From positions 510,567,442 through 510,631,441 of the forward strand of contig NC_081410.1 in assembly GCF_030272615.1 (NCBI RefSeq): a stretch of DNA of 64,000 nt, in the 5' to 3' direction. The position numbers and the translations under genes were made by a program. This document shows, piece by piece, positions 9,065 to 20,916 of the stretch; position 1 is the stretch's first letter; every line of letters begins with the position of its first letter. The stretch comes from Cryptomeria japonica (lineage: Eukaryota; Streptophyta; Pinopsida; Cupressales; Cupressaceae). The notes beneath the pieces are model-generated. The model saw nothing but the letters and a program-made list of their open reading frames with translations, did no database searches and was not told the origin of the DNA.

Positions 9065-12000
9065 TGAAGAAAAGAATACATTCATTGTAAGCAAGGATAC
9101 CGATAAAAAGACATATGCATACACTATTGGAGATCACCACACAAACCGGTATACACAAGCAATGAACCAGAGGCCACACTCTTTGTATCGACATGCAGAT
9201 CCAAGGAGAAATGCAAGAGTTGACCATGAAGGATTCACCAGAGTCAATAGCATGAAGGGAAGACCCCTAATGAGGTAGTCCTTTGCAGGACCAAGGCAAC
9301 CTAACCAGTATGTTTCTAACTTTCATGGTTATTGTTAGCGGTGTAACAAATTTGGCCATAGAATAGCTGACTGTAGATTAACCAATAAGCCCTCTATGAG
9401 TTATGAAAGTAGAAATCCATTTAATGCACTCTAGGATATGAATGTTGTTTGTTATCAGTGCAATGGATATGGTCATAGGAGTTTTGAAAGTAGGAAGAAC
9501 AAACGGGTGCCCTACAATAATTTTAAGGATTTATCTTTAAATAAAAATGTGAAATGCTATAACTGTCAGGAAATTGGAAACATAGAAAGGTTTTGTTAAA
9601 AAAGGAAGATCAAGCAGAAGAAGACAAATCCTGATCAAGAACCGATAGTTGAACCAAAGCACAAAATAGCAGCTGACAAGAAGAAGGAAACCAAACCGAT
9701 ATGGGTTGAGAAAGAAAAAGAAAAGGCAGAATCAAGTTTGATAGTGCAAACTGCCTTACATGCTGAGAGGAAAAATTTGTGGGTTGTAGATAATGGATGT
9801 TCCAACAATATGACCGGTGATAAAAAGAAATTTATCAAACTTGAAGACTGGAATGGTGGTTCAGTAAGATTTGGAGACAACTTATCCATCAAAATAATGG
9901 GAAAAGGTACTCTAAGTATCGATGGAAAATTGAAGGCAAGTGATGTATATTATGTGGTAGGCCTAAAGCACAATTTGTTGAGTGTGAGTCATATGTGTGA
10001 CAAAGGTTATAAATTCACCTTTGACTCAACCGATTGCCAGATAAAGAAAGACAGTACCGGTTAAGTTGTGGCAAAAGGAAAGAGAATAGCTGGCAATGTT
10101 TACAATCTAAAGGAATGCTATGAGTCCCAATGCATGAGAGGACAAGTTGATGAAAGCTAGTTGTGGCACCAAAGATTAGGCCACATAAAATTTGATAACT
10201 TAGTTACAATAAGAAGAAAGGGGTGTGTGAGGAATATTCCACCCATCATCAAACCGGTAAGCACATTTTGTGATGAATGTGTGAAAGGAAAGCAAACTAA
10301 GGTGAGTTTCAAGACAAAAGAGCACAAAACCTCTAGACCACTTGAAATTGTGCATACATATCTGTGTGGTCTGACTAGGACAAGAGCAATTGTCGATGAA
10401 AGATATGTTATTCTCTTTATTGATGATTATTCAAGAATGACATGGGTCACCTTCCTGCAAGATAAGTCACAAGCATTTGACAGATTCAAGATCTTTAGGA
10501 ATATGATGGAGAAAGAAAGTGGGTGCAAGCTAAAATGCCTAAGATCAGACTGGGGTGCAGAATTTACATCAAATGAATTTGAAGATTATTGTGAAAAACA
10601 TGGAATTAGAAGGCAATACTCGGGCCCTAGAACACCACAGCAAAATGGTGTGATAGAAAGGAAGAACGGGATAGTTAAGGAGATGGTCAAAACCATGTTA
10701 AATGAGGCCAATCCGCTAGACACGTATTGGAAGGAATTTGTTCATACTACTACATATACCTTGAACCAGGTTCAATTAAGAACAAATAGCAGAATGACAC
10801 CTTATGAGTTGTCGTATGATCGGAAGCCATCAGTCAAATACTTGAAAGTATTTGGAAGTAAGTGCTTTATCAAAAGAGATATGGATGGTCTAGGTAGTTT
10901 TGACTCCAAGAGTGATTAAGGAATCTTCCTTGGTTACTCATCTAATAGAAAGGCCTACAAATGCTACAACAAAAGACTAAGAAGAGTCATTGAGAATGTG
11001 CATGTAAAATTTTATGAGGATATGCACAAAGGAAGTCAACCACAGGTAAACCGGTATGATGATTCTGGTGATGAAGGTGAGGAATATCAATCAGACAATG
11101 AACCAGAAGAAGCATCCAAGAAGGCTCACAATCGGTATGTGCAATTGAAACACCCCGAAGAGAAAATTATGGGAAATAAGAGTCATGGTGTGCAAACTAG
11201 AAGACTTGCCCGGAATGATGAATAAGTCAACTTTTGCCTCATGACTGAAGTAGAACCTAAAATATTCAGTGAGGCCAGCAAAAGACAAGAATGGACGGAT
11301 GCCATGGAAGAAGAATTGCAACAAATTGAAAAGAACAAGACTTGGGAATTAGTCCCTAGACCGGAAGACAAGAACATCATTGGCACTAAATGGGTCTATC
11401 AGAATAAGATGAATGAAGAAGGTAAAATTGTTAGGCATAAAGCTAGACTGGTGTGCAAAGGATACTCTCAAGTAGAGGGAAATGACTTTTAAGAAACATT
11501 TGCACCGATAACTAGATTAGAAGCAATTAGAATTTTTCTAGCCTTTTCTGCCTACAAGGGTTATAAAGTATATCAGATGGATGTAAAATCTGCCTTTCTA
11601 AAAGGAAATTTGGAAGAAGAAGTGTACATGGAACAACCTGAAGGATTTATGCTACATGATGATGAAACCTTTGTGTGTCGGTTGAAGAAGGCCCTGTATG
11701 GCTTAAAGAAAGCTCCTAGAGCATGGTATTCGAGATTAGATCAATACCTGAAGGAGCAAGGATTTAAGAAGGGGAATGTTGACAGCAATTTATATATAAG
11801 GAAAGATGGTAACCACATGATCATTGTGGTTATGTATGTGGATGACATTATTTTTGGAGGCAACAAAGACACCCTTTGCCAAGAATTTGCTGATCAGATG
11901 CAGACAGAATTTGAGATGTCAATGCTTGGTGAATTGACATACTTTCTTGGTTTGCAGATACTACAGCAAGATAAGGGAATCTTTATCTCACAAACCAAGT

Positions 12001-12791
12001 ATGGAAAGGATATGTTGAAGAGATTTCACTTAGAGGATTATAAACCGGTAAGTACCCCCATGGTGACTGGAAGAAAATTAAGCAAGAATTATGAATCACC
12101 AGTTGTGGATCAGACATTGTCTAGATCCATGATAGGCAATTTATTGTATCTAACTGCTTCTAGACCAGATATAGTACAGGCAGTGTGCATGGTGGCCAGA
12201 TTTCAAGTAGCACCTAAGCAGTCACATATGAATGTTATAAGCTAAATATTTAGGTATCTCCAAGGAACACTCAGTTATGGATTGTGGTACCCTAAACAAG
12301 GGGAATTCATCTTAGAAGCATACACTGATATTGATTGGGCATGTTGCATTGATTACTGGAAGAGCACAAGTGGTGGTGCATTCTTCCTAGATGACTGGTT
12401 GGTCTCATGGCATAGCAAGAAGAAGGATTTAGTCTCTCTATCAACTGCTAAAGCAGAATACATTGTTGTTGCTACATGTTTCTCTCATGTGCTTTGGATG
12501 AAGCAAACCCTCAAAGACATACAGGTGGACATTATTGATCCTATTCTCATCCGGTGTGATAATTCGAGTGCAATCAACATAGAAAAGAATCTGGTGATGC
12601 ATTCGAGAACAAAGCACATTGCTATCAAGTATCATTTTCTCAAAGAGAAGGTTGAGGGACAGGAAGTAAGGATGGATTATGTCCCTACCGGACAACAAGT
12701 AGCGGACATTTTCACCAAACCATTACCGGTAAGCACTTTTGAGTACCTACGACACAAGTTGGGAGTTGTGTCATCTGCCTTATGCACTTGA
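9060..12791 (+). pseudogene. Copia gag C-terminus and pol: protease, integrase, reverse transcriptase, RNase H
   Basis: One frame with about ten in-frame stops (for example 10062, 10158, 10917, 11223, 11490, 12243). First come three more zinc knuckles at about 9333-9600: CNKFGHRIADC is mostly intact, the next loses its last Cys (Ser), the third its His (Asn). Protease has DNG where DSG is usual (about 9790). Integrase starts near 10161 with an HHCC-type zinc region; its first catalytic Asp is Tyr (VHTYLCG), while the second Asp (LRSDWGAEF) and Glu (NGVIERKN) remain. Reverse transcriptase keeps YVDD at 11835-11846. RNase H has TDIDWA but TAKAEY in place of TAEAEY. Family assignment is certain; no active product is possible. 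Confidence 0.93.
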
Positions 12792-13014
12792 GAAAGGAAG
12801 GTTTTATATGATTTAGGGGGAGTTCATAGCCGCATCTATAACTCTTGATCCACATCTTAGTACCAGCTTCAATCACTGGTAGCAGTCTAAGGGGGAGCTC
12901 GGTATGGATCAAAGGGGGAGTGTATAGTACCCTTTGTCATTATGTCAAATGGGGATAAATGTACCGGTATAAAGTGTCTTGCAGTAAGTTGACATCAATG
13001 CCAAAGGGGGAGAT
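12792..13014 (+). other. Copia 3' untranslated region with four polypurine-like tracts
   Basis: AGGGGGAG-type runs occur near 12816, 12889, 12912 and 13003. The last (AAAGGGGGAGAT) directly abuts the LTR and is the expected plus-strand primer. The three upstream copies are extra. Confidence 0.75.
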
Positions 13015-14593
13015 TGTTGGCATTATTGGCATTAAGTTGTCACTGATGTCAACCGGTTTGGCCAAGTTACGAGTAAGTCAAAAATGGTGATCGGTATAAA
13101 AAGAGCAAGACAGAAGGAAGGGTACTAGTACACATGACTTTTGTCATCAATCGGTAAAGCAGGCTTACCAATAAAGCACAAATTAGGATGGAGGTTGTTC
13201 GTTTGTTATAAAGGCGCAACAATCGGTGAGCAGAACAGAGAGGATGTTTGATGGTCATACTGGTAAGGTGAACTAAACCGGTAGTCAACCTTGGTCGACA
13301 AAGAATGTCAAACTAACATAGTACTCCAAGTAGAGGTGGATGTCGACAAGCATGGTAGCTGGATGTTAGGTGGAGGGATTGCGCAAGTCAGTGGAGTGTG
13401 CATTGACGTAACAAATCTGCAAGCAGGTCAGGTTTTATAAGGAACCTGCAAGTCATGGAGGATGCCAAAGGATTGTGACTCGAGGAAGGCAAGCTGGCAA
13501 GGTGACTGAATTGATCCTGCAAGAATATTTGATCTTTGTACCTATTAGGTGAAGGAAACAGCAAATCCATTAATGGTGAATGATAGAGAAAAGCAGAAAA
13601 GAATGGTTTAGACCTCCCAGTTTAGAAAACGCACATTGGAATGTGCAGCTTTGTTGGTGATTGATCGATGTCATGAAGATCTTATCCCTAGAAAATTAAA
13701 TCAAATCAAATCGTGTTTGGATTGAGTTGGAGAAGGAAAACCTAACACGACAATGTTTGAATGTGTTCTTGGAAGGAATCCACGATTATAAATACATGAT
13801 CCCAAAACAAAAAACATTTATGCTAGAGGAAAAGAAGAAGAGTGAAGAGAGCTTGAGCGAAGAGAAGAATCATCTCCCTTAGAATTTATTCTAAGTAAGT
13901 TGCAGAGTGAGTCAACAAGAAAACCGGAGAGAGGGTTTAACCAGCAGTGATTGAGTACCGGTATAACTATAGTAGGTCCAACAGTTGAGAAAACCGATGT
14001 GGTGTGGTTGAGCAAGGCGGCATCCAAGTGTGACATAGTGACTTGCGAGGTTGTGAGAGAGAGAGGAAAGAGGACAAGAATCAGAGAGAGCTACCTATTA
14101 ACCAGTAGTGTGAGATCCATTAAAGAGAAGATTGATAATCAGCAGAGACCTATTTGATCAAGAGTTGCAGAATTCATTTGCAACAAGAAGCCATAACTAT
14201 ATCCAAATTGTATTTCAATATACATCACCAAGTTGGAGCTTGGTGTAGGGGTTGGTGCTCCTTGGATTGGTGCCCTAAATGAGTAGGGGTTGGTGCTCCT
14301 TAGGTTGGTGCTCTAAATCTTTGTAATTTAGTGTTTAACTTGTGAGGCTAGATTAGAGCAGTAGTCTCCAGCAGCATTTCTCATCGAGGTTTTCCCCATA
14401 CTAGATTTTCCTCGTACATTTGGTGTTGTGGGTTGCATTTGTGTGATTTCCCTTTTTGGTTTCTTCATTTGCTTTACTGGTTTGATTGTTTAGTGCTTAA
14501 GATAACAATCGGTATTCTAAAGTTTCTTTAAAAGTCGTAAGAGTTTAGGAACCACTGATTCGCCCCCCTCTCAGTGGTACTTTGTGTTCAACA
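13015..14593 (+). repeat. 3' LTR of Copia element (1579 bp)
   Basis: Begins TGTTGGCATT right after the polypurine tract and ends GTGTTCAACA. The bases after it (ATTAC) would be the right target duplication; the left partner is outside the window. Short ACCGGT or ATCGGT motifs recur through this LTR and through the coding part. Confidence 0.85.
13787..13794 (+). promoter_or_regulatory. TATA box of Copia LTR
   Basis: TATAAATA about 770 bp into the LTR, a usual place for the U3/R border of a long LTR. Confidence 0.5.
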
Positions 14594-15349
14594 ATTACTT
14601 TAGGGATAGATATTTTTGCATACAAAAGAACTCAAATTTTCTGTCAAATACCTAAGTCCTATCAACCACTATAACCCAAATATCGATATATTGCTAACTC
14701 AAAGACTTTCAAATATATCGTAAGATTTTCTACTCTAGCAAAATAGCTCAATAATGCACAAAAGACTTTATCTTATTATCCACTTGATGGAAAATCTTAA
14801 AGTCTTCAAACTATTATCCTCACCAATTTCTTACTCTCCAATTCTCAAAGTAAAACAAAGTCTACTTGTACGAACTCAAACTATTCTTCAATATTTCACA
14901 CAAAGAACATTGTTCAACTTAAATCTTTTCAAAAAAATATAATATAAATGGCATAAGAACATCTACATCATACACAAGGTTTATTCCAACACAAAGCCTA
15001 AAATCGAAACTTGTATTCTCTCTGATTAAGCTTACAAATTCACAATATGAACACAAAGTCTCACTTTTCTTTTCACTTCAGCAAAGTTTCGTTGCATAAA
15101 ATAATGATCAGAAAAGATCCTTATTATAATGAAATCCCTCATATATATATATATATAGAAGAGTTATGATGCACAAAAATAGGAAAAATACAACTAATTT
15201 GTGACCAAGTCAAAGGTAGAGACCTATTTGACTTACAACACATGCAGTCCTACAAGTGTACTAGAGTATATACAAAATGACACTTAAGGTTCCATTGGAA
15301 TTACAAAATGCCACTCGAAAATCATGAAAATGACTAAGTGTCATTTTCT
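14594..15349. other. AT-rich spacer
   Basis: Between the Copia LTR and the end of the next decayed reading frame. A short (TA)n run lies near 15140. No coding or RNA feature was recognised. Confidence 0.5.
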
Positions 15350-18300
15350 TCATGTTGATCTCATTTGTGGAATTCTTCAAATTTTAGTAGATTAATCTTC
15401 ATTTGAGCTTCATCAAGTCCTTGGGTATGACTAGTGGTGACCTTGACTCATGTGATAGAATCTCCTAAATCAACATAGCATTTCTTATGTTTCTTTAGAA
15501 GTGAATCCAGAAAATCCAAAATGAATTGTAGATCAACTAATTACTCAATGGAAGGCAAAGAGAAGTCCTCTTTTTCAATTTCAGCAGTTAACAATAAACT
15601 AAATTCCTTGATGACCATATCAACATCTACTACTTTCTTATTTTCATCAAGGAAAGTACAAGGAATTTTTTACATCTTGTCAACAATCTACTTCTTTTTG
15701 TCCATGCATTCCTTATGAGCTTCCCTCATGTCCTTGATAAGCCACTCTAGGATGTTCATTTAATGTTCAAGTGTCTCTTGTTGTTCCATATACATATTCT
15801 AAGATGGAATGACATTATTCTACACAAGATCACCTAAGTCAAAATATTCAATTTTCAACCATGCATCAAAATCTTTTTCCCATGCTTCTAACTCTTGGGA
15901 TAAAAGTTATATGATGTTTTCCACCTTAGTTTTCATGGCATCAAGATTGTTGACTAAGGTAACGACAAGACTTAGGATTCGCAGACTTAGGATTCACAAA
16001 CTTAGGATTCGCATGCCTTGGCTAAGCACCCTATCCATCCACTCGCCCACTACTCTGCTATATGAAGTTGATTTCTTAGCTTCCTTCACAACTTGTTCAT
16101 CCAGTGACGAGGTCACTAGTTCAATGGCCTCTGAAGATTGATTCGCTTGGATTAGCACAATAGTGAGCTTCTCAACCTCTGCCTTGAGCTTATATTTCTT
16201 GATTTTATCTTCATCATATCTAGCAACAAGAGCATCTAGAGTTTTTTAAGAATCTCCTATGGTAGAATCATGAGTTTGTTTTCCCAATTCATCCCTGTTG
16301 ATGATATAATCTTATTATTGGATTTGATTACAGTCTTTATCAAGAGGAGGAATGGCAATCTCTGCATACGTGTTTCTATTTGTATCCACTTTCACCCTTG
16401 ATATAGTCTTGTCTTTGCTGGTTATCTTCGGCTTGTTGTGAATGAGCTGACTGAAATCAAAATCATCCAAATAAATAGCTTGTTTCTTCCTCTTAGTGGA
16501 ATTTGAGAATAACCACGATGGAAAAGAGGAATCATCGTCAACACCTGTGATAGGGCTTGAGAGGGATCTATTTGCTCTTGAGTGGAAGTCATAATAGGTG
16601 ATGTATGGTCACAATAATAGGAGGTTTTTCTAAAGATGACTCATTAGCTCTAGGACTAGTCTCAGTCAAAGTCATCCAACATGGTATCTGACACTTCAAA
16701 CAAATTTGGGAAAGTAGAGAAAACATTCTTGATATTGTCATGTGGGGTATCTAGGGTAGACTCACTAGCACTAGTGGAAGAAATATGTACAATTGTGATA
16801 GGAGTGACATATGTGACAATAGAGCCAAAAGGTTTTGATTAAGTGGTAGAAATAGGAGCATGCACCATAGTAGAAGAAGAGAGAGATACTCGGGATGGGA
16901 ATTCATAGGCCTTATCTGATTGTGGTAGTCCTTCTTCATCATACTCATCATGCTCTTCATTATCCTTCTGCTCATTTTGAAGTTGATCAACATCAATGGA
17001 CTCTTGATCAGGATGTCCATCATCCAAATGCTAATCTTGTATTTTAGACTCCTTTGTCTCTTGAACATTTGAAGTGGATGGTTTTCCTTGGGGTTTTCCT
17101 TTGTTTTCCCCAACTGTAAATTTCAACTTTGAAGGCCTTTGAGGAGTACCAGGATCTTGTTTGTTCTTTTTTCTAATTTTTTACCTTCTACCAACAAGTC
17201 TAGTTGTATCATCATCAAAGTCAATAAAGAAGGGTTTCAACTGAATTCCCTTTCTTGAAAGCCATGCATTAGTATTTGCAAGGTTACTCTAAAATTTATC
17301 TCTGATTGAAGTTGACTCCTTTTGTGACCATTGAATGAGAGGCAAGGGAGTTGATGAAACTTTCTTTTCAACATAAGTAAGGTCTATACCATTACCATCT
17401 TCTTCAAGATCATCTGAGATATCAACGAGATCAAATTCTTGAATTTGGTCCACTACGAGACGACAGTAATCAAGCTTCCTGATAACATCTTCCATCCTAC
17501 AATCAATCCAAATGTCTCCAATGTGATGAACATGAACATATGCCTTCTTCAATTTGTTCCCCATTCCCCGGTAATCAAAGTCTCTTCTTTCCTTGAAGAA
17601 TCTCACAGTTACTCTCCTCATCTCTTCCTCCACCACCCTGGTTTTGAATATTGAGCTAATATAGTACCTACCAATAGTCAAAGAGAATTTAAAATTTTTC
17701 TTGTGTGAACTTGATCGTGCTTCATGTACCACCACCATCTGACGAGCCAATTTTGTAAAAATATTTTTTTCTCATGGATATCTAGGGAGCATGAAAGGTT
17801 CACAAATGAAGCAACCCACCCTAAGATAGGTGAAAGTAGGTAATTGTAGGAACATGGACCCATATTCATTCACAACTTCCCAAGCATGATCTGACACCAT
17901 TTTTTTGTATGTATTTGTTCAACAAGCACATGTGATAACCAAAGAATGCATCATTCACTCTTCGGAAATAATTGAAATTGTTCTTTAGTACCAACTAGGA
18001 GTAGTACTCATATACAGCAACTTGCCTCCTATCACCTAATGTACACAATCCTGGAAAATGCCTCATAGAGGTTGTTTTATACACCAAATAGAAAGTCATG
18101 TATAACTTTAGTGTAGTCGCAACTTGGTGAGTTGTTCACATATGGCATCACTTATCTGCTTCCCCCAAAATATCTTCTCCTTGTTCTACCTGATAACATG
18201 GATATACTGATACATCCATTCATAATAGGTGTTAGAAGTAGGAACACCTTTGACCCTACTTAGGAGAGTAACAAAATCATTTACCTCTTCAATAAGATCA

Positions 18301-18910
18301 CTTCTAGGAAAATTCTTTGGCCACCTAGCAATTGTAGGCCTGGGGTCTTCAACCAATTGTCATTATGTTCCACCTACACTTATCTGAATTCTTGTCATAT
18401 TAGGATTGTATTGATTGTATGGTAATATCAGAGTACTTCTCAATGCTAGGACACATGAAAATAGTGTCAAAGAAGCCCTCATCAAGTCTAATTAATTTCT
18501 TGTCAGTTATGTCCTTAATACGCCTGCTAACGGGATCAAAATGACTCGCAGCGGCCATGACAAATTCAGGATCCTAAGCAGACATGGGGAATGTTGGGAC
18601 TAGATGAATACCATTGTGGATGATGGGTTCCATCTTGTAGTGTGAATGTGGTTTATCTATTCTCTTAATAAACTCTAATGGGTCAACATGACCTATCTCA
18701 ATGTCCCTTATGTGATCAATATTTTATGAAACTGACGAAGGTGGGAAGACCAGATGTGGATTCTATTTTTTGAATTTCATGACCTTATTGCTTGTAGATG
18801 GCTTTGTCATCTATACAGTAACAACACTATAACATGGAGAAATCATCAGTATTGGAGAAGAGCAAACATCAATTATCTCGATCATCTTGAACTAAGCAGG
18901 CTCATGAATG
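15350..18910 (-). pseudogene. Decayed transposon-linked reading frame, ORF-X family copy 1
   Basis: A - strand coding track with scattered stops and probable shifts. The order is: an N-terminal conserved helical domain (about 18700-17300) with RPTIARWPKNFPRSDLIEEV, then YYEWMYQYIHVI, then FRRVNDAFFGYHMC; the longest open piece (17750-17289, 153 aa); an Asp/Glu-rich middle (17027-16839); a STKRKKQAIYLDDFDF segment near 16480; and a coiled-coil tail (about 16200-15400). The middle of the N-terminal domain aligns by eye with the frame at 58160-59625, so I treat them as one family. I cannot assign a biochemical function and see no polymerase. The hairpin array 18968-20292 lies directly upstream in its transcription direction. 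Confidence 0.7.
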
Positions 18911-18967
18911 TGATACATTTGGTGTCACTGGGGTTATAAAAACCCTCATTGCATCATGATAATTCAA

Positions 18968-20292
18968 GTGTAAATCAGTCCTATGAACCCTATTTACATA
19001 TGTGCAATTGGTGTAATTTAGGTTCATAGGCCCAAATTACACTTTAGACAAACTGTGGTTCAAAGGTGTAGTTCGAGTTCATAGACCCGAACTACACTTG
19101 GCAAAAAGGCTAGTTGCAGTTCAGACCTATGGACCCAAACTGTACCTTGGGAAGAGCTTGTCATAGGTGTAGGTTGGACCTATAGGTCCGAAGTCGAACT
19201 GCACTTACAAATTATACAATGAAAATTAGTGGTCAGACCTACAAGTCTGCCATACACCAAAAATAGATAATCAATGTTTGAGGCAGATTTGTAGACCCGT
19301 CTTACACTAAGAGAATATAAAACTCGGAAAGATGTAGGGTGGGCTTACAATTCCGCCCAACACCTAACATTTTTTTTACTAAGCATTAAAATCTTAAGAT
19401 GGTGTAAGTCGGGCTTGTAAACCCACCTTAAACCATGCATAGGAGCCATAGTGTAGGTAATGCCTATGAGCCTGACTTACACCATGCATACAAACAAGGG
19501 AAAAGTGGAGTACAAGTCCATAAACCTGACCTCCACAAAAAATTGGTGGGATTCGAGTTTACGAACATGTACTCCACCAATAAGCTGGTATGAAAACCAA
19601 AGCGTTTGGTTTTGGTGTCGCTCAGGTTCATTGACCTGAGCAACACCATGAATATGGTATTGTTCGAGCCAATGCACCCAAGAAGCACCACGTGGTAGAG
19701 GGTGGTCAAACAAAATGTCATCGAAAATAAGGAGAAGAACAAAGTGAGTGTTTGGATTCATAAACCCGAATACCACCTTACAATGGTGTAATTCGGGTTC
19801 ATCAACATATATACACCATTCATTGGTGAAAAGCATAGGGAAAGGATCGAAATATATCTGAAAGAAAAAAAATGAAAAAGAACTAGGGTTTTCAAAATCC
19901 TATCAAATGAAAGAAATGACATATGATAAGAGAAAACCCAGAATCAAAACACAATATGAAGAAAAAGAAAAACTTACCAACAATGAAGAAAACTGCAAAT
20001 TGAAAGGTGAAGGAAACAAGCTCCACAACACCGCCTTAGCTCAAAAAGGGAATCCAAAATGATAGCACAGAGGAAGGATATAATTTTAAAGCAATAAAAC
20101 TCCTATTCGAACTATAACAAGAAGCATTGATAAAAACTCTAGTGTCATAAATAGGTGCAAGTCGAGTTTGTAAACCCAATTCACACTTGTCATGGGCAAG
20201 GTGCATTTTGGGTTTACAAACCCGATTTGCACCTAATAGAAAAAGTTGCCACAAACGAGGTGTAAATTGTGTCTACGGGCTCAATTGACACC
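18968..20292. repeat. Array of about 19 imperfect palindromes, mostly 31-34 bp
   Basis: Units of near-constant length, mostly with a GGTGTAA-type left arm and a complementary TTACACC-type right arm around a TTCAT/TTGTA centre flanked by GGG and CCC. Clear ones: 18969-18999, 19011-19042, 19066-19097, 19331-19364, 19401-19434, 19451-19483, 19505-19536, 19545-19578, 19614-19647, 19744-19777, 19785-19817, 20154-20187, 20200-20233, 20259-20292. Weaker ones: 19115, 19166, 19231, 19281, 19656. Spacing is irregular (about 40-90 bp between starts, one larger gap) and spacers are unrelated. At 19614 the arms match at 13 of 14 positions; at 19066 ten bases pair perfectly. Arms covary in places. Confidence 0.88.
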
Positions 20293-20565
20293 TAGAATTA
20301 TAGGAAGACTAAAAGGGAAAAACCAAGTGACAATCATGCATGATATGACAAAGTCGTCCCGAAAAGAACGGTTGAACCACAAATAGGCCAAAAATTTGTG
20401 GGGTTACCCCATTTTTTCCAAATGTCAAATTTGGGGATAACATATATATAAGACATATAGAAACTAAAGTGAGATTCTATTAATAAAGCTCAAGCTCCCA
20501 CAAAAAAAAAATTATAAACATATTTTTTAACATTAAAGAAATTAAGATTAAATTATGATGAAGAT
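20293..20565. other. Spacer with TATA-like sequence
   Basis: On the - strand a TTATATATATG stretch lies near 20440-20450, upstream of the hairpin array and ORF-X. It could be a promoter, but no LTR borders were found. Confidence 0.3.
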
Positions 20566-20870
20566 TGTCACATTATCTAAACTAGCAATTGCACCTTGGT
20601 GTGAAATGAGTGTGCCAAAGAGGGGTGGAATGTCAGTTGGGAAAATAGTTTGGTCTATTTTTTACATACATTTGTGTAGCACATAAGCTCAATTAGTAGG
20701 CCATATAATAAATGATATTGTTTGTGCAAAAATGGTATCAATGAAGAAATCATTGCTTCAAATCAATTATGCATCCACTTAAAGGTATCCAAACACAACT
20801 ATAACAAAATTTATGAATAAAAAAGATAATCAAGTTCCATTATCAATAGACTCATGTTGTGTTTAGAATA

Positions 20871-20911
<41 letters not shown>
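20566..20911 (-). repeat. Repeat family with CT-rich core, copy C (inverted, 3' part)
   Basis: The reverse complement matches 28390-28660 and 30474-30740 along about 300 bp. It runs from the CT tract (a GA tract here, 20872-20911) through AACACAACATGA to GCAATTGCTAGTTT. Confidence 0.75.

Positions 20912-20916
<5 letters not shown>

Larger units (their letters stand above)
1..14593 (+). mobile_element. Ty1/Copia LTR retrotransposon, 5' end outside window, split by a nested element
   Basis: Order of parts is gag, protease, integrase, reverse transcriptase, RNase H, polypurine tract, 3' LTR. Integrase before reverse transcriptase defines Copia. The element enters at the left edge within gag, so the 5' LTR is not visible. 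A second LTR element (1132-9059) sits inside gag; taking it out rejoins the reading frame across its GAAGG target duplication. The element is dead: gag has a frameshift near 585-590, the pol part has about ten in-frame stops, and several catalytic residues are changed. The 3' LTR ends at 14593. Confidence 0.93.

Noticed and set aside
18968-20292. Looks superficially like a CRISPR array (repeats with unrelated spacers)
   Set aside because: The repeats are diverged palindromes, spacing is irregular, there are no cas genes, and the context is plant nuclear DNA.
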